A stretch of 64,000 nt of DNA from Catellatospora sp. KI3 (GTDB taxonomy: Bacteria > Actinomycetota > Actinomycetes > Mycobacteriales > Micromonosporaceae): NCBI RefSeq assembly GCF_029948125.1, contig NZ_JASAMB010000013.1, forward strand, positions 124,001 through 188,000, written 5' to 3'. This document shows positions 48,469 to 57,536 of this stretch, in pieces (within the stretch, counting starts at the first letter, position 1; every line of letters starts with the position of its first letter). Under the pieces are notes generated by a model. The model saw only the letters and a program-made list of their open reading frames with translations. It did no database searches and had not been told where the DNA came from. The translations under genes were made by a program, and so were the position numbers.

Positions 48469-50355
48469 GTGACCACTTCCACCACCAGCGCCGGGCAGCT
48501 GCGCGAGGCCGCCGCCGCCCGGCTGCGCATCGCCCGGCAGCTGCCCGCCGCCGGGGCGGCCGGGACCGCCGTGGCGCTGGCGCTCAGCGTGTTCCGCGGC
48601 GTGCTGCCGGTCGTGTTCGCCGTCGCCGTCAGCACGACCGTCGGCCGGATCGGCCCGGTGCTGCGCGGCACCGCCGGGCAGGCCGAACTGTGGTGGCCGC
48701 TGGCCGCCGCCGGCGGCGCGCTGATCGCGCTGCAACTGGCCGAGGCGGCGCAGAAGGCCATCGGCGAGCAGCTCAGCCGCCGCGTCGACGGGCACATGTA
48801 CCGGCGGCTCATCCACGCGTCGCTGTCGACCCGCGAGATCACGCCGCTGGAGGACCCGGCGGTGCTCGACGAGCTGGGCGAGGCCGGGCACGAGCTGCGG
48901 TTCGCGTTCCGCACCCCGGGCGCGGCCTACGCCGGGCTGATCGCGCTGGTCGGGCCGTACACGCAGGTCGCCGGGTTCACGGTGGTGGTCGCGCTGGTGC
49001 TGGGGCCGTGGGCGGCGCTGGCGATGCTGGCGGTGGTGCTGCTGTTCCGCCACGGTCAGCGCGGCGGCCTGCGCCGCTACGCCCGCGTCATCCGCGGCGT
49101 CGCCGCCATCCGCCGGGAGAGCCGCTACCTGCGCGGGCTGGCGATGGGCCCGGCCGCGGCCAAGGAGCTGCGGGTCTTCGGCCTCACCGGCTGGCTCACC
49201 GAACGCTACCGGCAGGTCTACCAGCGGGCACTGGCCCCCGTATGGTCTGAACGCCGCCGCATCTACCTGCGGCCCTACCTGGCGTACACGGCTGCCGGGC
49301 TCGTCGGCGTCGCCGCCGTCCTGGCGCTGGCCGCGACGCGCGCCGCCGCCGGAGCGCTGGACCTGGCCGCCCTCGCACTGGTGCTGCAGGCGGTGATGGC
49401 GCTGATCCGGCTGGGCGAGTTCTACCCAGACTCCGACACCCAGACGCAGTACGGCATGAACGCCGAGACCGCCATCACCGCGTTCGAGACGGCCATGGCC
49501 GGCTACACCGAACCCGCCGACTCCGGCCGGGTCGCCCCGGCCGCCACCGCCGCCCCGGCCATCGACTTCGCCGGGGTGCGCTTCGCCTACCCCGGCGCCG
49601 CCGATCCGGTGTTCGACGGGCTTGATCTGCACATTCCCGCCGGGCAGTGCACCGCCCTGGTCGGCGTCAACGGCGCGGGCAAGACCACCCTGGTCAAGCT
49701 CCTGGCCCGGCTCTACTCGCCCGGCGCCGGGACGGTGCGGGCCGACGGCGTCGACGTGGCCGACCTGCCTGCCCGCGACTGGCAGCGCCGCATCGCCGTG
49801 GTGTTCCAGGACTTCGTCCGCTACGAACTGTCCGCGGCGGCCAACATCGGGTTCGGCGCCGTCGAGCACCTCGACGACCGGGCCGGCATCCGCCGCGCGG
49901 CGCAGGCGGCGGGGCTGCTGGACAGCCTCGACCGGCTGCCCGCCGGTCTGGACACGCTCCTGTCGCGCGGCTACGACGGCGGGGTCGACCTGTCCGGCGG
50001 CCAGTGGCAGCGCATCGCCATCGCCCGGGCCCTGTTCGCCCTGTACCACGGCAGCACCGTGCTCGTGCTGGACGAGCCGACCGCCGCCCTGGACGTACGC
50101 GCCGAAGCCGAGTTCTTCGCCCGGTTCGCCGAGCTGACCCGCGGCCGTACCACCGTCCTGATCTCGCACCGGCTGTCCAGCGTGCGCCTGGCCGACCGGA
50201 TCGTCCTGCTCGAACACGGGCAGGTCGTCGAGCAGGGCAGCCACGACGAACTCATGGCCGCTAACGGCCGGTACGCCGCGATGTTCACGCTGCAGGCCGA
50301 ACGCTTCGCCGCCGCCGACGCCGGCGGCGATCCGGTGGCGGGGAAGGTGGGATGA
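48469..50355 (+). CDS. ABC exporter half-transporter 1
   Basis: A 628-residue fused membrane/ATPase protein. About six helices lie in residues ~25-330. The ATPase has Walker A GVNGAGKTTL (399), Q-loop VFQDFVRY, signature LSGGQWQRIAIARAL, Walker B LVLDEPTAALD and ISHRLSSVR. The complete motifs indicate full ATPase activity. It begins 5 bases after the sulfotransferase-like gene and is followed after 3 bases by a second half-transporter, so the two probably form a heterodimer that exports the cluster's product. Confidence 0.92.
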   Translation: MTTSTTSAGQLREAAAARLRIARQLPAAGAAGTAVALALSVFRGVLPVVFAVAVSTTVGRIGPVLRGTAGQAELWWPLAAAGGALIALQLAEAAQKAIGEQLSRRVDGHMYRRLIHASLSTREITPLEDPAVLDELGEAGHELRFAFRTPGAAYAGLIALVGPYTQVAGFTVVVALVLGPWAALAMLAVVLLFRHGQRGGLRRYARVIRGVAAIRRESRYLRGLAMGPAAAKELRVFGLTGWLTERYRQVYQRALAPVWSERRRIYLRPYLAYTAAGLVGVAAVLALAATRAAAGALDLAALALVLQAVMALIRLGEFYPDSDTQTQYGMNAETAITAFETAMAGYTEPADSGRVAPAATAAPAIDFAGVRFAYPGAADPVFDGLDLHIPAGQCTALVGVNGAGKTTLVKLLARLYSPGAGTVRADGVDVADLPARDWQRRIAVVFQDFVRYELSAAANIGFGAVEHLDDRAGIRRAAQAAGLLDSLDRLPAGLDTLLSRGYDGGVDLSGGQWQRIAIARALFALYHGSTVLVLDEPTAALDVRAEAEFFARFAELTRGRTTVLISHRLSSVRLADRIVLLEHGQVVEQGSHDELMAANGRYAAMFTLQAERFAAADAGGDPVAGKVG

Positions 50356-50358
50356 GCG

Positions 50359-52137
50359 ATGCTCGAAGCGATCACTGGGCTGCTGCGGCTGTCCTGGCGG
50401 CAGGACCGCCGCAAGATGTCCGTGGCACTCGCGCTGATGGGCGCCAACGCCGTCGCAGTGCCGCTGGGGGCGCTGGCGCTCAAACACCTCACCGACGCGG
50501 CGGCGGCCGCCGACACCACCGCGGCCGCCTGGTCCGCCCTCGCCGTCGCGGTCGCCGCGATCGGGGCGCTGACCTGCGCGCACTTCGCGCACATCGCCTA
50601 CTTCGAAGTGTCCGAACTCAACGTCCTGAGCACCGACGAGCAGCTCATCGAGATCAGCAACGGCACACCGTACCTCGACCACCACGAGCGGCCCGACCAC
50701 GCCGACCGGATGGCCCTGGCCCAGGACGAACTGCAGCGCATCGGTGAGGGACTGCAGGCGCTGCTGACGGGCGGGTCGCTGGCCGTCAGCCTGCTGCTGA
50801 CGACCGTGCTGCTCACCATGGCCCACCCGGCGCTGGTGGTGCTGCCGCTGCTGGCCGCGCTGCCGCTGCTGGCCGGACGCCGGGCCCAGGCCGCGGTCGA
50901 CCGGGCCCGCGAGGACAGCACCGTGGACACCCGGCAGGGCCGGCACCTGTTCGAGCTGACCACCGACGCGGCGTCGGCGAAGGAACTGCGCCTGCTCGGC
51001 CTGGTCGACCACCTGCAACGGCGCTACGCCGGACACTGGCGGGCCGCCACCGACCGGATCTGGCGCGGCGAGCTGACCGCCGGGCTGTGGCGCGCGGCCG
51101 GACAGGCCGTGTTCGCCCTCGGCTACGTCGCGGCCCTGGTCCTGGTCGTGCGCGAGGCGGTACGCGGCGACGCGGGCGTCGGCGACGTCGTCCTCTCGAT
51201 CATCCTGGCCTCGCAGCTCAACCAGCAGGTCGCCGCCGCCGTGACGATCACGCAGCAGCTCGCGCGCAGCGGCCGCTCACTGCGCCGCCTCGACGAACTG
51301 AGGGCCCTAGTGCCGCAGCCGCCCGCCGGACCGGCCGCGCCGCTCACCCCGCCGTCGCGACTGCTGGAGGGCATCCGCCTGCGGCACGTCACGTTCACCT
51401 ACCCCGGCGCGGACGGGCCCGTGCTGCGCGACGTGGACCTGCTGCTGCCCGCCGGGAGCACGGTGGCGGTCGTGGGCGAGAACGGTGCGGGCAAGACGAC
51501 CCTGGTCAAGCTCCTCAACCGGTTCTACGAACCCGACCGCGGCGCGATCCTCGTCGACGGAGTCGACCTGCGCGACTTCGACCTGGCCGCGTGGCGGGCC
51601 CGGACCACGGCCGCGTTCCAGGACTACGCCCGCCCGGAGCTGACGGCCCGGCTGGCCGTCGGCGTCGGCGACCTGCCCCGCGCGCACGACGACGACGCGG
51701 TGCGCGCCGGTCTGGCCAGGGCGCATGCCACCGTCGTCGACCGGCTGCCGTACGGACTGGACACCCGGCTGGGCCGCAGCCACGCCGACGGGGGCGTCGA
51801 CGCCTCCGGCGGGCAGTGGCAGCAGCTCGCGCTCGGCCGGGCGATGATGCGCGACGCCCCGCTGCTGATGGTGCTCGACGAACCGGCGTCGGCGCTGGAC
51901 GCCGAGGCTGAGCACCGGCTGTTCCAGCGGTACGCCGACGGCGCGGCGCGGGTCGCCGCCGACAGCGGCGGCGTCACGGTGTTCGTGTCGCACCGGTTCT
52001 CCACCGTCCGCGACGCCGACCTGATCATCGTCATCGGCGACGGAGGAGTCCGCGAGATGGGCACCCACGACGAGCTGATCCGGTCGGACGGCGTCTACGC
52101 CGCCCTGTACGGCACGCAGGCGGCGGCCTACCGCTGA
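50359..52137 (+). CDS. ABC exporter half-transporter 2
   Basis: A 592-residue partner of the preceding gene. Six helices precede an ATPase with Walker A GENGAGKTTL (373), Q-loop AFQDYARP, signature ASGGQWQQLALGRAM, Walker B LMVLDEPASALD and VSHRFSTVRDAD. The Ser in its signature is shifted (ASGGQ for LSGGQ), a mild deviation. It is the last gene of the cluster, followed by a 20-bp-stem terminator. Confidence 0.92.
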   Translation: MLEAITGLLRLSWRQDRRKMSVALALMGANAVAVPLGALALKHLTDAAAAADTTAAAWSALAVAVAAIGALTCAHFAHIAYFEVSELNVLSTDEQLIEISNGTPYLDHHERPDHADRMALAQDELQRIGEGLQALLTGGSLAVSLLLTTVLLTMAHPALVVLPLLAALPLLAGRRAQAAVDRAREDSTVDTRQGRHLFELTTDAASAKELRLLGLVDHLQRRYAGHWRAATDRIWRGELTAGLWRAAGQAVFALGYVAALVLVVREAVRGDAGVGDVVLSIILASQLNQQVAAAVTITQQLARSGRSLRRLDELRALVPQPPAGPAAPLTPPSRLLEGIRLRHVTFTYPGADGPVLRDVDLLLPAGSTVAVVGENGAGKTTLVKLLNRFYEPDRGAILVDGVDLRDFDLAAWRARTTAAFQDYARPELTARLAVGVGDLPRAHDDDAVRAGLARAHATVVDRLPYGLDTRLGRSHADGGVDASGGQWQQLALGRAMMRDAPLLMVLDEPASALDAEAEHRLFQRYADGAARVAADSGGVTVFVSHRFSTVRDADLIIVIGDGGVREMGTHDELIRSDGVYAALYGTQAAAYR

Positions 52138-52156
52138 GACATGCGCGGCCACCCTG

Positions 52157-52205
52157 CCGCCCCTGGTCGGACCCGGCCGGAAAGACCGGGTCCGACCAGG
52201 GGCGG
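52157..52205. terminator. Very strong hairpin at the end of the NRPS/exporter operon
   Basis: A perfect 20-bp stem (52157-52176 with 52186-52205) encloses a 9-base loop. It lies 20 bases after the exporter stop and 4 bases before the stop of the convergent isoamylase gene, so it should work in both directions. Confidence 0.85.
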
Positions 52206-52208
52206 AGT

Positions 52209-54509
52209 TCACTTCGCGAGCAGCAGCAGGACCGCCCGGCCGTGCAGGACGTACGCCGTCCCGCCGCCGCCGAGCAGGGCCTCGGTGCCGGGCGTGGCCA
52301 CCTGGCCCGAGCCCTCGGCCCAGGTGGAGGTGTCGGTCACCCGGTACCAGCTCTTGCCCGCCGGGGGAGCGGGCAGCGTGAACGTCACGTCCCCCGACCA
52401 GCCGTTGTACGCCGTGTAGAGCGCGGCTGCGGAGTCGCCGAACTCGGTGCCGTCCAGGCGCCAGGCCAGCGCGTGGTTGTTCGCGTTGCCCCAGTACGCC
52501 CCGTCCGGCGCCGTCCCGGCCGGGGTGAACCACTCCAGCTGCCCCAGCCCGTTGCCGTTGCCGTCGGCAGCGGTGTAGAAGTTCGCCGGGCGCAGCGCCG
52601 GGTGCGCCTTGCGGAAGGCGACCATCCGAGCAGTGAACGTCTGGAAGTTCGACTCGTCGGTGGTCAGCGACCAGTCCAGCCAGTTGGCGCTGGAGTCGAG
52701 GTTGTACGGGTTGTTGTTGCAGTTCACCGACCGCAGCGTCTCGTCGCCGCCGGTGAACATCGGCACCCCGCCCGACAGCAGCACCAGCGCCATCCCGTTG
52801 CGGGCGGCCTTGCGCTGGTCGGCGGCGATCCCGCCCTGGTCCCAGGAGATGTTGTCGTCGCTGCCGCCGTCCGACGGTCCGTACGGCCAGGCCTGACCGT
52901 TGTTCTTGGCGTTGCACGAGTACAGGTCCTTGAGGGTGAACCCGTCGTGGACCACCATGAAGTCGATCGAGTGGAAGGGCCTGCGGCCGTCGTCGCCGTA
53001 CAGGTCGGACGAGCCGGCGAACCGGGTGGCCAGGTCGCTCGGGGTGACCGCGTCCACGCCCATCTTGTTCTGGTCGCGCCGGACCGTGTCGCGGTAGATG
53101 CCGTTCCACTCGGCCCAGGCGGCCGGGAAGTTGCCGACCTGGTACGTCCCGGCGCCCAGCGCCCACGGCTCGGCGATCCAGTCCACGCCGGAGCCGCCGC
53201 CCGCCGGGCGCCCGGGCATCTCGGTGGTGAGCCGGTTGAGCGCGGTGTTCGGATCCGTCCTGCTGTAGCTGAAGCAGCCGTGCTGGCAGGTGTTGCCCAG
53301 CACCGGGGCCAGGTCGAACCGGAACCCGTCCACCCCGAGCGTGTTCTTCCAGTACGCGACGGAGTCGACGATGAGGTTCTGCGCGACGGTGTTGCGGGTG
53401 TTGTAGTTGTGCAGCAACCCGGTGTTGTCCATGGACCCCTGCATGTCGCTGGTCAGCGAGTAGTAGGTCGGGTTGTCCAGGCCGCGCCAGGAGAAGATGT
53501 TGTACGTGTTCTTGTCGCCGAGCGTGCCGCCCTCGGCGGTGTGGTTGTAGACGACGTCGATGTACACCTTGATCCCGGCGTCGTGGTAGGCCTTGACCAT
53601 GGCCTTGAACTCGCGCGTCGGCCCGCCCGCGGTCTTGTCGGAGGAGTAGCGGCGGTCCGGGGCGAAGTAGTTCTCGGTCATGTAGCCCCAGTAGTTGTCG
53701 CCGCTGGTGCTGGTCGGGTTGGTGTCGTTGGCGTCGTTCTGGGTCTCCTGCACCGGCAGGAACTCCACCGCGGTCACCCCGAGCGAGGCCAGCGCGGCGG
53801 CCTTGAGCCCGGCACCCTTGTACGTGCCCCGGTAGGCGGCCGCGATCGAGGTGTCGGACTTGGTCAGGCCGCGCGGGTGCACCTCGTACACCACCTCGTC
53901 CTTGAAGGCGCGGGTCGGCTTGGTGCCGGTGCTGGTGGCGTCGGCGGCCAGCACGAGTCCCTTGGGCGCGATGGTGCCCGTGTCGACGGCGCGTCTGGCC
54001 GGGCCGGAGGAGTAGTCGGAGGCGACGCCGTCGGTGAAGGCGGTGTCGTGGCTGACCTCGCGGGCGTACGGGTCGAGCAGCAGCTTGTTGGGGTTGAAGC
54101 GGTTGCCGGCGGCGTCGACGTCGGCGACGAACCCGGTCGACGACCCCTTGGTCCAGCTCGCGCTGTAGGGCCAGTTCGGACCCCAGGCGCGGTAGCCGTA
54201 GTAGACGGTGCCGGTGACCCCGGCCGCCTGGAGGGTGGCCGTGCCGACCGTGGCGGCCCAGACGTCGCCGGTGCCCTTGGTCAGCACATAGCTGGCCTTC
54301 TCCTGCGCGCCGGTGGCGGCGGCGTAGACGTACACGGCGATGCGGGTGGCGCGGGAGGAGTAGACGCGGAAGGTGACGTTGGACGCGGTGGCGTCGTAGC
54401 GGCCGCCCAGGGCCTGGGTGTCGATGCCTGCTCGGGCGGCGGGGGAGACGAGGGTGAGACCGGCGGTGACCAGTGCGGCCGCCAGCGTCACTCTCCAGAA
54501 GCTGCGCAT
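52209..54509 (-). CDS. Secreted isoamylase-type glycogen/starch debranching enzyme (GH13)
   Basis: A 766-residue exported protein, close in length to Pseudomonas isoamylase. A signal peptide ends near SPAARAG. An N-terminal CBM48-like domain (~35-180) precedes the GH13 barrel with region I DVVYNHTAEG, region II GFRFDLAP (nucleophile D399), region III DWIAEPW (acid/base Glu) and region IV VVHDGF. It should cleave alpha-1,6 branches of starch or glycogen outside the cell. The ribosome site GGAAGGA precedes ATG 54509. A MalR-like operator lies 41-56 bases upstream of the start. Confidence 0.9.
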   Translation of the reverse strand: MRSFWRVTLAAALVTAGLTLVSPAARAGIDTQALGGRYDATASNVTFRVYSSRATRIAVYVYAAATGAQEKASYVLTKGTGDVWAATVGTATLQAAGVTGTVYYGYRAWGPNWPYSASWTKGSSTGFVADVDAAGNRFNPNKLLLDPYAREVSHDTAFTDGVASDYSSGPARRAVDTGTIAPKGLVLAADATSTGTKPTRAFKDEVVYEVHPRGLTKSDTSIAAAYRGTYKGAGLKAAALASLGVTAVEFLPVQETQNDANDTNPTSTSGDNYWGYMTENYFAPDRRYSSDKTAGGPTREFKAMVKAYHDAGIKVYIDVVYNHTAEGGTLGDKNTYNIFSWRGLDNPTYYSLTSDMQGSMDNTGLLHNYNTRNTVAQNLIVDSVAYWKNTLGVDGFRFDLAPVLGNTCQHGCFSYSRTDPNTALNRLTTEMPGRPAGGGSGVDWIAEPWALGAGTYQVGNFPAAWAEWNGIYRDTVRRDQNKMGVDAVTPSDLATRFAGSSDLYGDDGRRPFHSIDFMVVHDGFTLKDLYSCNAKNNGQAWPYGPSDGGSDDNISWDQGGIAADQRKAARNGMALVLLSGGVPMFTGGDETLRSVNCNNNPYNLDSSANWLDWSLTTDESNFQTFTARMVAFRKAHPALRPANFYTAADGNGNGLGQLEWFTPAGTAPDGAYWGNANNHALAWRLDGTEFGDSAAALYTAYNGWSGDVTFTLPAPPAGKSWYRVTDTSTWAEGSGQVATPGTEALLGGGGTAYVLHGRAVLLLLAK

Positions 54510-54549
54510 GGGGAGTCCTTCCCGGAACGTGCGCGCGGGGACGAAGCAT

Positions 54550-54565
54550 CTGCAAGTTCTTGCAG
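54550..54565. promoter_or_regulatory. MalR-like operator CTGCAAG-TT-CTTGCAG upstream of the isoamylase gene
   Basis: A perfect 7-bp inverted repeat with a 2-base centre. The CTTGCAG heptamer resembles the repeats found upstream of amylase and maltose-uptake genes of Streptomyces, where the LacI-family MalR/Reg1 repressor acts. Its position just upstream of the isoamylase gene fits repression in the absence of malto-oligosaccharides. Confidence 0.55.
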
Positions 54566-54667
54566 GAGTTGACCCAGATTACGAGCAAGTTTCAGAAGCG
54601 TAAAGGCCTGTCCGCGCACCCCGGCAAACCGTCCGCGCGGCGGCAGCTCACGGCGCACGATGGAGTC

Positions 54668-55318
54668 GTGCACCCGCCGACGATCACCGAGTTGACCCTG
54701 CCGGTGACCGGCCGCGCCCTGCCCGGCACGCTCGCCGTCCCCGAGCAGCCCGTCGGGCTGGTCGTGTTCGCCCACGGCAGCGGCAGCAGCCGGACCAGCC
54801 CCCGCAACCGGTACGTCGCCGGACTGCTGCACCACGCGGGCCTGGCCACCCTGCTGTTCGACCTGCTCACCGAGGACGAGGAGAGCGAACGGGGCAACGT
54901 CTTCGACATCGAGCTGCTCGCCGGGCGGCTGGCCGAGGTGCTCACCTGGCGGCGGACCCGCCCCGAGCTCGCCGACCTGCCGCTGGGCCTGTTCGGCGCC
55001 AGCACCGGCGCCGCCGCCGCGCTGTGGGCCGCCGCCGACGGCGACCTGGGCGTACGCGCCGTGGTCAGCCGGGGCGGCCGTCCCGACCTCGCTGCGGCCC
55101 TGCTGCCCGGGGTGCGCGCGGCCACGCTGCTCATCGTCGGCGGCCTCGACACGGCGGTGCTCGCGCTCAACCAGGAGGCCGCCGCGGAACTCGGCGGCGA
55201 GCACGCGGTGGCGGTCGTGCCCGGGGCCACGCACCTGTTCGAGGAGCCCGGCACCCTGCACCACGCGGGCGAGCTCGCCCGCGACTGGCTGCTGCGCCAC
55301 CTCAGTCCCACAGGCTGA
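54668..55318 (+). CDS. Alpha/beta hydrolase (dienelactone hydrolase-like)
   Basis: A 216-residue alpha/beta hydrolase. The oxyanion region VVFAHGSGSSRTS, nucleophile elbow GASTG (Ser), acid strand IVGGLD and catalytic His in VPGATHLFEEPG are all present. It is related to the small dienelactone-hydrolase proteins often fused to phosphoribosyltransferase domains; here it stands alone. The start is GTG 54668 with GGAG close upstream. The 3' end overlaps the convergent GAF gene by 17 bp. Substrate unknown. Confidence 0.8.
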   Translation: MHPPTITELTLPVTGRALPGTLAVPEQPVGLVVFAHGSGSSRTSPRNRYVAGLLHHAGLATLLFDLLTEDEESERGNVFDIELLAGRLAEVLTWRRTRPELADLPLGLFGASTGAAAALWAAADGDLGVRAVVSRGGRPDLAAALLPGVRAATLLIVGGLDTAVLALNQEAAAELGGEHAVAVVPGATHLFEEPGTLHHAGELARDWLLRHLSPTG

Positions 55319-56351
55319 CGCCGGTGTGGTGCGCCGGGCGCCGCCGCTTGTCGGTGGGCACGCCGTCGTACTCCAGCGCCAGGCCCGCCTGCGCGGCGAA
55401 GGCGCCGACCATCTCCTGGTCGATGGGCTCGAACGGGTCCGCGGCGCACCGGCGGGCGATGGTGAGCGCCCCGAACGCCCGCTGCGCGCCGAGCACCGGT
55501 GCGATCAGCACCCGGCCCACGTCCGTACCGAGGACCAGGGGCGCGCTGGTCGGATGCTGGTGCGGGTCGAACTGGAACGGCTGGCCGACCCGGATCGCCC
55601 GCTGCGCGAACGAACCCTCCAGCGGCGTCGACAGCTGCTCGAACGGGGCCAGCACCCCCATCGCCACGGCGACCCGCACGTGGCGGCCCCGGCGGCTCAG
55701 CAGCGACAGGCTCGCGCCGTCGGCGCCGCTGGCGCGCCAGGTGTGGTAGACCAGCTCCCGCAGCAGCGCCGGAGTGTGCACGCCCGCCAGCGCCCGCGTG
55801 GTCACCCCGATCATGGCCTCCTGCCAGGCGTGGCGGCGGCGCACCTCGGCGAACAGGCTGGCGTTGTCGATCGCGACCGCGGCCGTGGCCGCCAGGGTCA
55901 CCGCCATCCGCTCGTCCTGCTCGGTGAACTCGACCCCATCGGGGCGGCCGGTCAGGTCCAGGTGGCCGAGCGTACGGCCGCCCAGCACGATCGGCACGCT
56001 CAGCAGGGGTCCGCGCAGCGCGTGCCCGTCCAGCAGCCGGGTGGCGGCCGGCAGGGCGCCGAAGTCGGGCACGCGCACCGGGCCGCCGCCCCACTCGACC
56101 TGCCGGAACAGGGCGGCCGCACCGGCCATCCGGGCCAGCAGCCGCTCGTCGCCGGCCGACTGGACCAGCCGCTCGGGCTGCCCGTCCGGGGTGACGGTGA
56201 GTGCCGCGTAGCCCGCCCCCACCAGCGCCCGCGCGGCGTCCACCAGGTGATGCAGCACCTGGTCGAGATCGACGCCCCGGGCCACCTCCAGGTTCGCCCG
56301 CAGCAGCACCTGAGCTCGATCCATCGCACGCGCCTCAGTCGACCGCTCCAT
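55302..56351 (-). CDS. Tandem GAF-domain protein without an output domain
   Basis: A 349-residue cytoplasmic protein with two GAF domains (~20-170 and ~185-335; e.g. VPIVLGGRTLGHLDLTGRP, APVLGAQRAFGALTIARR). The layout matches the sensor half of DosS/DevS-type kinases, but the protein stops after the second GAF with no HisKA or ATPase. It might be a partner sensor for another regulator, or a truncated kinase. An internal ATG at 56324 has a better ribosome site (GAGG). The 3' end overlaps the convergent hydrolase gene. Confidence 0.78.
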   Translation of the reverse strand: MERSTEARAMDRAQVLLRANLEVARGVDLDQVLHHLVDAARALVGAGYAALTVTPDGQPERLVQSAGDERLLARMAGAAALFRQVEWGGGPVRVPDFGALPAATRLLDGHALRGPLLSVPIVLGGRTLGHLDLTGRPDGVEFTEQDERMAVTLAATAAVAIDNASLFAEVRRRHAWQEAMIGVTTRALAGVHTPALLRELVYHTWRASGADGASLSLLSRRGRHVRVAVAMGVLAPFEQLSTPLEGSFAQRAIRVGQPFQFDPHQHPTSAPLVLGTDVGRVLIAPVLGAQRAFGALTIARRCAADPFEPIDQEMVGAFAAQAGLALEYDGVPTDKRRRPAHHTGVSLWD

Positions 56352-56451
56352 ACGCTCAAGCCCATTATGCCCTGTATGTAACCGCCTGGTCCGGCGGCCG
56401 CGGCGGCCCGGCGGGACAGCCGCCCGCGACCGTCGCCGTTAGGCTCGCGGT

Positions 56452-57279
56452 ATGCGTTTGGCGAGCATCCACCTGTATCCGGTCAAGTCGCTGGGCGGCG
56501 TGGACGTGGCCGAGGCGACGGTGGAGCCCTGGGGGCTGCGGGGTGACCGCCGCTGGCTCGCGCTCAACCCCGACGGGACCTACCTGACCGCCCGCACCGC
56601 CCACCGCATGCTGGGCATCACCGCCGCCCCGCGCCCCGACGGCGGTCTGGAGCTGACCGACCGCGACGGCGCCACCCTGCTGGTCGACCCGCCGCACGGC
56701 GGCGAACCGGCCATGACGACCATGACCCGGTTGGACAAGGTAGTGCTCGCCGGGCAGCAGGCACACGACTGGCTGTCGGCCCGGCTGGGGCAGCCGCTGC
56801 GGCTGGCCTGGCTGGACGACCCGCGCCGCCGCACGGTCGCCCTCGACCACGGCGGCGAGCCCGGCGACCTGCTCAACCTGTCCGACGCCGGGCCGCTGCT
56901 GCTGGCCACGACCGCGTCGCTGCGGCGGCTGAACGACTGGATCGCCGAGGGCGCGGTCGAGCGCGGGGAGGACCTGCCCGAGCCGCTGCCGATGGCCCGG
57001 TTCCGGCCCAACGTGGTCATCGACGGCGTCGCCGAGCCGTTCGCCGAGGACGGCTGGCGCCAGGTCACTATCGGCGCGGCGCGGTTCCGGTGCACCGAGC
57101 AGTGCGACCGGTGCGCGCTGACCCTCATCGACACCGAAACGCTGGTCAGCGGCCGGGAGCCTATCCGGACCCTGTCCCGGCACCGCCGCCGCGACGGCAA
57201 GACGTGGTTCGCGATCCGCCTGGTGCCGATCGGCGACCCGGCCGTCGTCCGCGTCGGCGACCCGGTCACCGCCGCCTGA
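56452..57279 (+). CDS. MOSC-domain protein (YcbX-like)
   Basis: A 275-residue protein. The N-terminal MOSC_N beta-barrel (about 1-95, LYPVKSLGGVDVAEATVEPWGLRGDRRW) is followed by the MOSC domain (~130-270, MARFRPNVVIDG, FRCTEQCDRCALT, RLVPIGDPAVVRVGD). Cys residues in CDRC could bind the molybdenum cofactor, as in proteins that reduce N-hydroxylated compounds. Transcribed alone, divergent from the GAF gene. Confidence 0.88.
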   Translation: MRLASIHLYPVKSLGGVDVAEATVEPWGLRGDRRWLALNPDGTYLTARTAHRMLGITAAPRPDGGLELTDRDGATLLVDPPHGGEPAMTTMTRLDKVVLAGQQAHDWLSARLGQPLRLAWLDDPRRRTVALDHGGEPGDLLNLSDAGPLLLATTASLRRLNDWIAEGAVERGEDLPEPLPMARFRPNVVIDGVAEPFAEDGWRQVTIGAARFRCTEQCDRCALTLIDTETLVSGREPIRTLSRHRRRDGKTWFAIRLVPIGDPAVVRVGDPVTAA

Positions 57280-57315
57280 ACCGGTCCGCCGAGGCCCTGC
57301 CGCGAGGCCGAAGCC

Positions 57316-57522
57316 TCAGGCCACGCGGACCTGCTGGCCGTCGATGCCGACGACGTCGCCGCGGAACAGCTGGCGTCCGCGCCGGGTGTCGACCTCGCCG
57401 TTGACCGTCACGTCGCCCGCCGTAACCCGCAGCTTCGCCTCACCGCCGGTCTCGATCACTCCGGCGAGCTTCAGGAACTGGCCGAGCCGGATCATGTCGT
57501 CACTGATCGCCACGTCTCTCAC
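57316..57522 (-). CDS. S4-domain RNA-binding protein
   Basis: A 68-residue single S4 domain (IRLGQFLKLAGVIETGGEAK, then VTVNGEVDTRRGRQLFRGD), of the YaaA/RqcP-like small type that binds structured RNA or ribosomes. The likely start is GTG 57522; another GTG is at 57513. It lies 14 bases downstream of the M20 peptidase gene end on the same strand, so the two are possibly independent. Confidence 0.8.
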   Translation of the reverse strand: MRDVAISDDMIRLGQFLKLAGVIETGGEAKLRVTAGDVTVNGEVDTRRGRQLFRGDVVGIDGQQVRVA

Positions 57523-57536
57523 GAGGCCATTCTTAC

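Noticed and set aside
57305-57318. Terminator between the MOSC and S4 genes
   Set aside because: Only a 5-bp stem (GAGGC/GCCTC) that runs into the S4 stop codon; too weak to annotate.
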